Below, piece after piece: positions 60,301-64,000 of a stretch of DNA of 64,000 nt. The stretch spans positions 10,368,501 through 10,432,500 of the forward strand of contig JAXDDX010000001.1 in assembly GCA_034670405.1 (NCBI GenBank). Direction: 5' to 3'. Position 1 is the first letter of the stretch; the number at the start of each line of letters is the position of its first letter. The position numbers and the translations under genes are program-made. The DNA is from Hoplostethus atlanticus (taxonomy: Eukaryota > Chordata > Actinopteri > Trachichthyiformes > Trachichthyidae). Below the pieces are notes generated by a model, which made no database searches, was not told the origin of the DNA, and was given only the letters and a program-made list of their open reading frames with translations.

Positions 60301-62770
60301 ACAGACCGTAACCATGCCGACGTGGCGCTGGAGAAGTATGTGACAGAGACGGTGATGGCAATTGTCAAGGGCTTCTTCAGCTCACAGTTCTCGGTCAACA
60401 ACTCCAATCTGCAGGTATTGTATTGAACATCTGACACGCAGGTGAGGTGTAAGCATGGAAGGAGGCTCATTCGTGGCACATCCGAATCCCGTACCAACTT
60501 TAGAGTAGAAACATTTGACAGCAGACTGCTTCCTTCATTGCATCTTCACCTGGGACCCTCTTGTTTCATCACAGAGATTTGTACCTGCAGCAGGTGCTTG
60601 ATGTGCTTTTGGCAGAAGTTTGTCCTAATGTCTCCTATCAGAGACAATACTGAAGTGTTCCCATCAGAATTATCTCAGTGATTCTCTGCACCTCTGCACT
60701 TACACAAACACTACTTTCTCTCGCTCCCCCAGACAAACCAGCCTATCTTCATTCAGCTGCTGCAGTCTGCTTTCAGGATCTACAACTGCACCTGGATCAA
60801 CTCGGCTCAGAAGGCAAATATTGAGAGCTGTATCAAAACACTGGCAGATGTGGGTGAGTGTTGCTGCTTTGCTGTCCAATCTAGGGGTTTGAACAATAGA
60901 GTGGATGGAGGCATTCGTCTCAGTCATGCTGACATTTGTCAAGTAGATGTCTTAGCCTATAGAAAACCTTAGGCACAGTGCACCAGAGGCATCCATTTTT
61001 TTTACCTTTTTCTGCAACACACTGCTTCACATTCATACACACATTGACACTGGTACTATTGACCACTGAGCAGTCCTGCTGGAGCAGTTCAGGGTTAGGT
61101 GCCTGGCTACTGTACAGTTTCCTGTCGGAGCCGTGTGAATGGATGGATGGTTAAGCTCTTATGTTCTTCCCCAGCCAAGGCACGAGCCATAGCCATCCCT
61201 GTGGACCTGGACAGTCAGGTCAACACTCTGTCTCTGAAGGTCCATAGCAACATGGTGCAGCGGGCAGCCAAGGACTGGAGGATCTCTGCCCGCTCACGGC
61301 CCCGCAAGGAGCCCCTGGGTGGCCCTGACTATAAGAACATCATTGAGAAGCTGCAGGTGCAAATTAAGTTACATTGTTAAGTGACATCAAGTTTATAACC
61401 AATAGGACAGTGGTTTTCAATCCCAGTCCTATTGAAGCGCTGCTGGTTTTCATTCTAGCCTGTCATTCTCCCTGGTGGACACTGGACATGTCCCACCAGG
61501 GATGTAATTAACCGCATTCACCTTGCTGGTAGGGTAGAAAACCAGCAGGACTCTGGGTCTCGAGGACCAGGGTTGAAAACAACTGCAGTAGGAGATTCAA
61601 GGCTTAGTTCTCTGTTCTATAGTAGTGCTGATCTCTGCAAAAAAAGTCGCAAAAAAGTATGTGTTTGTTTATTGTGTGTATGTGTGTGTGTATCTGTGTG
61701 TATAGGGTGTTGTGTCATGTCTAGAGGAACAGTTCAGTCCTAAGGTGCAGGCAGAGTTCTCTGTCCTGGTGGATGTTCTGCACAGCCCTGAGCTGCTGTT
61801 TCCAGAGGCCGCTCGGCTGCGCTGCGAGAGCGGAGCCTTCATGTCCAAGTGAGTAGCTGTCCGAGCAAAGAACACATCTAAACCAATGCAAACATAGTGT
61901 TAGTCTGGTGAGAGAGACCATCCTTCAACCAGAGGACATCGGGTTCAAGTCCCATTGCAGGGTTCGACCGATAAGGGCTTCTGAAGGCCAATACCGATAT
62001 TTTTAGACTGAAGTATATTCTCCAGTCTAAAAGTCTTCAGTCATATTTAGACTTGACCATTTTTCATACCAAAAAATGCTGCGTATTCAGTATTTCACCA
62101 TAATTCTGTTCTTGTCGGGGTGACAAAGCCTCTGAAACGGCATTTAGACGATGAGTGAATGAAATACTCAGGGTTAGCAGCTGATGTTTGATGATTACTG
62201 ACTTTAAATGAATAATGAATTTATGAAAAAAAACATGATTGAATTATTATAATAATAAATAAAATACGGCAAAGAAAATAAAATATCACTGCAGGTTTTC
62301 CAGACTGTTTTTATGTAGCTCCCTCATCTTGCCAGTGACACTGATATCTGATGTTTTATAAAAGGCCACTACCGGCCTGATATATCAGCAGTCTCCAGGG
62401 GTGCTGCAGTGTAGCTGACCCTGTGCTCTGACCTTCCTGGAGGAGGGAAAGCAAAAAGAGATTTTATGTGGATCAATAAAGTATCAAAGTATTTTTCACT
62501 GGTGAGCCAGTTACTGCATTAGGAAGAAGTGTTTGTGAGTGCATGAGACAGACTGACCTCTGTCAAATAGTTCTCTTGAGACGATGCGTCTTTTACTTTT
62601 CATAGCAAATAATTGACGTGTAAAACATGGTGTTGAGGCAGCACTTCTCTGTCACCCTCAGATTGATCAAACACACCAAGAAACTTATGGAAAAAGAGGA
62701 GAAGCTGTGCATCAAGATCCTGCAGACGCTCCGAGAGATGCTGGACAAGAAGGAAAGCTTCCAGGAGTCT
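39677..62770 (+). CDS. itpr2: itpr2, inositol 1,4,5-trisphosphate receptor type 2, exons 1-37 (partial, 5' part)
   Basis: IP3 receptors are tetrameric calcium-release channels of the endoplasmic reticulum. Thirty-seven exons give 1,680 codons from the start; the family's length is about 2,700, so the regulatory end and channel lie beyond the window. Residues 1-225 form the suppressor domain, about 226-578 the IP3-binding core with MIR repeats, followed by armadillo/RIH repeats. Ligand residues are present: RTTLR at 266-270, Arg504, Lys508, Arg511 and Tyr567-Arg568-Lys569. Type 2 is assigned because stretches such as [24 protein letters not shown] and [14 protein letters not shown] follow ITPR2 rather than ITPR1. 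One base too many in exon 8 breaks the frame; all other junctions are in phase. Confidence 0.95.
39769..44421 (+). other. itpr2 intron 1, no gene seen
   Basis: A 4.65 kb intron. It contains a fold-back-family arm (40345-40440) and a MITE end (43126-43170). No recognisable coding sequence on either strand. Confidence 0.7.
43126..43170 (+). mobile_element. Left end of a MITE related to 2877-3064
   Basis: aaagggtaattccggtattttttaaacctgggccct matches the terminal repeat of the eea1-intron element. The opposite end was not found, so it is truncated or diverged. Confidence 0.5.
44422..44492 (+). CDS. itpr2: itpr2 exon 2
   Basis: One base completes Gly31, then [20 protein letters not shown] to KFR, ending one base into Asp. 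Suppressor domain. Confidence 0.95.
44748..44866 (+). CDS. itpr2: itpr2 exon 3
   Basis: Completes Asp, then [20 protein letters not shown] to LFKKLQ, phase 0. [11 protein letters not shown] is a family-wide block. Confidence 0.95.
44973..45059 (+). CDS. itpr2: itpr2 exon 4
   Basis: 29 codons, [20 protein letters not shown] to YSNVIQ, phase 0. Confidence 0.95.
45360..45518 (+). CDS. itpr2: itpr2 exon 5 (MIR region begins)
   Basis: 53 codons, [20 protein letters not shown] to KLRSEGDN, phase 0. Donor gtaggt. Confidence 0.96.
46126..46899. repeat. Perfect 39-bp direct repeat flanking 696 bp
   Basis: cggaatgaaacaagaactgc and its next 19 bases occur identically at 46126-46164 and 46861-46899 in itpr2 intron 5. 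The enclosed DNA begins with the taacactttatattaaggta phrase typical of a dispersed vertebrate repeat. Confidence 0.85.
47436..47534 (+). CDS. itpr2: itpr2 exon 6 (MIR)
   Basis: 33 codons, [20 protein letters not shown] to NPGCKE, phase 0. Confidence 0.96.
47651..47734 (+). CDS. itpr2: itpr2 exon 7
   Basis: 28 codons, [20 protein letters not shown] to DVLKG, phase 0. Donor gtatgt. Confidence 0.95.
48128..48275 (+). CDS. itpr2: itpr2 exon 8, contains a +1 frameshift
   Basis: GDVVRLFHA, then an extra base at 48154/48155 (gcctgag instead of gccgag) that gives an immediate TGA. After skipping it the frame resumes [20 protein letters not shown] to ALWEIE. The exon is 148 bp where 147 is expected. 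It holds the first IP3-contact cluster (RTTLR). Confidence 0.93.
48336..48416. repeat. (GT)n microsatellite
   Basis: About 40 uninterrupted GT units, 60 bp after the exon 8 donor. Confidence 0.97.
48560..48800 (+). mobile_element. Probable LINE 3' fragment
   Basis: The phrase [18 protein letters not shown] is readable around 48600-48650 with small changes, followed by a T-rich stretch and gttaagtgccgtgggtaccatgaaa. This is like the last ORF2 residues and 3' UTR of fish non-LTR elements. Strongly truncated. Confidence 0.5.
49337..49432 (+). CDS. itpr2: itpr2 exon 9
   Basis: 32 codons, [20 protein letters not shown] to YLAAE, phase 0. Donor gtgggt. Confidence 0.96.
49914..49958 (+). CDS. itpr2: itpr2 exon 10 (45-bp cassette-sized exon)
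   Basis: 15 codons, [15 protein letters not shown], residues 319-333, phase 0 at both ends. Size and position coincide with the alternatively spliced SI segment of ITPR1. Confidence 0.9.
49959..51406 (+). other. itpr2 intron 10, low-complexity DNA
   Basis: No gene. It holds a cagctct tandem run (50385-50415) and a purine tract at 50622-50725 (gaggagaggagag...), and ends in a long CT/CCCT pyrimidine tract (51313-51390) leading into the exon 11 acceptor. Confidence 0.8.
51407..51558 (+). CDS. itpr2: itpr2 exon 11
   Basis: [20 protein letters not shown] to DCLVP plus two bases of Arg. Donor gtcagt. Confidence 0.95.
52084..52183 (+). CDS. itpr2: itpr2 exon 12
   Basis: Completes Arg384, then [20 protein letters not shown] to RPVMLK, phase 0. 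The donor gtcaac runs straight into a (CA)n tract. Confidence 0.95.
52277..52437 (+). CDS. itpr2: itpr2 exon 13
   Basis: [20 protein letters not shown] to IAQNER plus two bases of Arg. Start of the alpha-helical part of the binding core. Confidence 0.96.
52525..52666 (+). CDS. itpr2: itpr2 exon 14 (IP3-binding residues)
   Basis: Completes Arg, then [20 protein letters not shown] to NILAQ, phase 0. Contains [11 protein letters not shown] with Arg504, Lys508 and Arg511. Confidence 0.96.
52975..53133 (+). CDS. itpr2: itpr2 exon 15, GC donor
   Basis: 53 codons, [20 protein letters not shown] to QQDYRKNQ with Tyr567-Arg568-Lys569. It ends CAG|gcatgt, a GC donor; phase 0 matches exon 16. Confidence 0.94.
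53612..53784 (+). CDS. itpr2: itpr2 exon 16
   Basis: [20 protein letters not shown] to RRNREP plus two bases of Arg. RIH repeat region. Confidence 0.96.
54082..54201 (+). CDS. itpr2: itpr2 exon 17
   Basis: Completes Arg, then [20 protein letters not shown] to DILIQT plus two bases of Lys. Confidence 0.96.
54427..54609 (+). CDS. itpr2: itpr2 exon 18
   Basis: Completes Lys, then [20 protein letters not shown], an acidic loop, to DIVTYY plus two bases of Arg. Confidence 0.95.
54828..55079 (+). CDS. itpr2: itpr2 exon 19
   Basis: 252 bp. Completes Arg, then [20 protein letters not shown] to SKITIH plus two bases of Glu. [19 protein letters not shown] is invariant in the family. Confidence 0.96.
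55177..55324 (+). CDS. itpr2: itpr2 exon 20
   Basis: Completes Glu, then [20 protein letters not shown] to NELTLE, phase 0. Confidence 0.95.
55446..55593 (+). CDS. itpr2: itpr2 exon 21
   Basis: [20 protein letters not shown] to NKSPEA, ending one base into Gly. Confidence 0.96.
56035..56222 (+). CDS. itpr2: itpr2 exon 22
   Basis: Completes Gly, then [20 protein letters not shown] to IIEILH, phase 0. Donor gtaagc. Confidence 0.96.
56360..56483 (+). CDS. itpr2: itpr2 exon 23
   Basis: [20 protein letters not shown] to LPSMS, ending one base into Ala. Confidence 0.95.
56639..56696 (+). CDS. itpr2: itpr2 exon 24 (small)
   Basis: 58 bp. Completes Ala, then [18 protein letters not shown] plus two bases of Ser. 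Confidence 0.93.
56884..57049 (+). CDS. itpr2: itpr2 exon 25
   Basis: Completes Ser, then [20 protein letters not shown] to LQAFMQ, phase 0. Confidence 0.96.
57387..57554 (+). CDS. itpr2: itpr2 exon 26
   Basis: 56 codons, [20 protein letters not shown] to KEQNNE, phase 0. Donor gtgctg. Confidence 0.95.
57973..58059 (+). CDS. itpr2: itpr2 exon 27
   Basis: 29 codons, [20 protein letters not shown] to NIVKE, phase 0. Confidence 0.95.
58151..58276 (+). CDS. itpr2: itpr2 exon 28 (second RIH domain)
   Basis: 42 codons, [20 protein letters not shown] to IPYEK, phase 0. Confidence 0.96.
58427..58549 (+). CDS. itpr2: itpr2 exon 29
   Basis: 41 codons, [20 protein letters not shown] to NLFLTPG, phase 0. 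Donor gtacgt. Confidence 0.96.
58645..58845 (+). CDS. itpr2: itpr2 exon 30
   Basis: 67 codons, [20 protein letters not shown] to KVMTE, phase 0. Confidence 0.96.
59255..59506 (+). CDS. itpr2: itpr2 exon 31
   Basis: 84 codons, [20 protein letters not shown] to LHCIPE, phase 0. Confidence 0.96.
60041..60166 (+). CDS. itpr2: itpr2 exon 32
   Basis: 42 codons, [20 protein letters not shown] to LVDMSS, phase 0. Donor gtaagg. Confidence 0.96.
60286..60414 (+). CDS. itpr2: itpr2 exon 33
   Basis: 43 codons, [20 protein letters not shown] to NNSNLQ, phase 0. Confidence 0.95.
60733..60853 (+). CDS. itpr2: itpr2 exon 34
   Basis: [20 protein letters not shown] to TLADV, ending one base into Ala. Confidence 0.95.
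61175..61356 (+). CDS. itpr2: itpr2 exon 35
   Basis: Completes Ala, then [20 protein letters not shown] to IIEKLQ, phase 0. [10 protein letters not shown] lies near the site where ITPR1 carries a regulatory phosphorylation segment. Confidence 0.95.
61706..61848 (+). CDS. itpr2: itpr2 exon 36
   Basis: [20 protein letters not shown] to GAFMS plus two bases of Lys. Confidence 0.95.
61955..62400. mobile_element. Probable non-autonomous DNA element in itpr2 intron 36
   Basis: The outer parts gttcgaccgataagggcttc...ggccaataccgatat and ggccactaccggcctgatatatcagcag are related in inverted sense and resemble a repeat I recall as common in fish introns. Edges approximate. Confidence 0.4.
62662..62770 (+). 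CDS. itpr2: itpr2 exon 37 (last certain exon in window)
   Basis: Completes Lys, then [20 protein letters not shown] to KKESFQES, phase 0. Donor gtgagt. The following conserved exons are not in the window. Confidence 0.94.
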
Positions 62771-63272
62771 GTGAGTACCCGACTTGGCAGGAGTGTGTCG
62801 CTAAAGGTGTGAGTGGCAGTTTTTGAAGTCCTGTGGACGTTTGTTTATCAACTAGCTTCACAATTAAAACTTCCTGATTATATCAAAACATTATCTTGTC
62901 ATAATATCGTGAGTTTGTCCAAGTCTCGGGTTTAATGCTGCATGAAAAAAACACTTAAGATCAAATTAGATCAAATTTTCTCTAGAAAGTCTTCTGCATT
63001 TTCCTGTTTTTGCATTTAGCCCTGTCTTCATGTGCCAGCAGTGCTGCACTCGTATCAGTGGTGCTGTAGTCCTTGTTCTCTCCCAGGTCTGTGGGCCCGG
63101 AGCCCAGACTCTCCTTCATCAGTATGCTGTGGGCCTGTCTGTGTTACATAAGGCAGGGAGGCACTTGAGGACACATTCACACTGAGGGGGAGAAAAGGGG
63201 GGAGGAAGCAAGGGAGGGAGGATGGTGGGGGGCAAGCACTGAACAAACAAATCAATACTGCAGTGAGCGCGG

Positions 63273-63273
<1 letters not shown>

Positions 63274-63329
<56 letters not shown>
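63274..63329. repeat. (GT)n microsatellite
   Basis: About 28 GT units, directly abutting a cag acceptor-like site. Confidence 0.97.
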
Positions 63330-63332
<3 letters not shown>

Positions 63333-63377
63333 ACGTCCATCTTCTACCGCACCCCCTCTCAGCCAGAGGCCTGGAAA
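63333..63377 (+). CDS. itpr2: Candidate 45-bp itpr2 exon
   Basis: TSIFYRTPSQPEAWK, 15 codons, phase 0, between a tgcag acceptor and a perfect gtgagtg donor, and in phase with exon 37. No family homology that I can recognise; the acceptor pyrimidine tract is replaced by a GT repeat. It may be a chance match. Confidence 0.25.
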
Positions 63378-63411
63378 GTGAGTGAAAGGAGTCTAGAGAG
63401 GAGAATAGAGA

Positions 63412-63414
<3 letters not shown>

Positions 63415-63473
<59 letters not shown>
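63415..63473. repeat. (GT)n microsatellite
   Basis: About 29 GT units, 38 bp after the candidate exon donor. Confidence 0.97.
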
Positions 63474-63479
<6 letters not shown>

Positions 63480-64000
63480 AGAAAAAAGTCAAGTCTGTAA
63501 TCACCTTTGCTGGGTGGAGGAGAGTCTGTTCCAGCTGCATGGTGACATGAGGTGACACCGGAGAATTCACACGAGACAAAATGTGCTGCTCCTGTCACAA
63601 CTGGAATCAGTGTGCATGAGAAAAGCTCACATGGTGGGGAAGACAGCAACTCCAGAGTCCGGGTGTTTCTATGGACCCCTGTGCCACTAAAGGCTGTTTT
63701 TTGTTACACCAGCACATTTCACCTACCCATTCAGTGCAGTAGCCTTCTTAACAATAAGGCTATCTTGCTATATTCTCACGCCAACGAATGTCATTGACAG
63801 GCACGTGAAGAGTCAGATTTTTGCCGTCCTTACTTGTCAGTCAGAGAAGCTTTTTGTTTTTTTCTCACAGGACAAATGATTCAACAGTTGTTTGGAACGA
63901 GAACAGAAGAATTCAAAGTGGAAAAACAGTCACTTATTGAAAAGCAGCTCGCCGCATTTGAGAAGCCAGACAGCGCGGTGACGATATGTGAAATGTCAGT

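Larger units (their letters stand above)
62771..64000 (+). other. itpr2 intron 37 (to window end), microsatellite-rich
   Basis: The next conserved ITPR residues (LRKILLNRYFKG type) were not found in any frame, so the intron probably continues past the window. Contents: two GT arrays and a candidate 45-bp exon. Confidence 0.65.

Noticed and set aside
63055-63579. 174-codon minus-strand open frame with His-Thr runs
   Set aside because: It is translation of (CA)n microsatellites; no other protein-like content.
63866-64000. Possible exon after ttttctcacag at the window end
   Set aside because: Translation does not match the expected next ITPR2 residues, and the stretch is cut by the window edge.

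Overview
The window is nuclear DNA from a ray-finned fish, most likely a teleost. The evidence is spliced vertebrate genes with GT-AG introns, abundant CA/GT/CT microsatellites, and fish-type mobile DNA (Tc1-like, pogo-like and fold-back elements). The species cannot be named from the sequence. Gene models were built by hand from translated conserved protein, splice-site dinucleotides and codon phase across every junction. No tRNA, rRNA or CRISPR array was seen.

Layout. (1) About 1-13.7 kb, plus strand: the 3' part of eea1 (early endosome antigen 1), 20 exons giving 1,145 residues of coiled coil and the C-terminal FYVE zinc finger, then a 3 kb 3' UTR. The N-terminal quarter lies upstream of the window. 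(2) About 13.8-27.3 kb, minus strand: a complete plekhg7, a Rho guanine-nucleotide exchange factor with DH and PH domains. It has 16 coding exons and one probable non-coding first exon; the joined frame is 735 codons plus stop. It meets eea1 tail to tail, with the two poly(A) signals about 130 bp apart. A decayed Tc1-like transposon sits in one intron. (3) About 27.4-39.6 kb: an accessory stretch with no conserved gene. It holds a probable lineage-specific or decayed minus-strand gene present as two partial copies, fragments of a TDRH-type transposase and a retrotransposon gag, fold-back elements, duplicated blocks, a 49-bp minisatellite, and a 2.26 kb pogo-like element with terminal inverted repeats, TA ends and an internal 145-bp triplication. 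(4) About 39.68 kb to the end, plus strand: the 5' part of itpr2 (type 2 inositol 1,4,5-trisphosphate receptor), 37 exons covering residues 1-1680 of about 2,700. The channel domain lies beyond the window.

Functionally the three genes are independent: endosome tethering (EEA1), Rho GTPase activation (PLEKHG7) and calcium release from the endoplasmic reticulum (ITPR2). The eea1/plekhg7 tail-to-tail pair also exists in human, whereas itpr2 as the next gene is a different arrangement from human.

Most notable observations: a one-base frameshift in itpr2 exon 8, three GC-AG introns, a 40-bp near-perfect hairpin in an eea1 intron, and the pogo-like element with a recurrent 15-bp motif.
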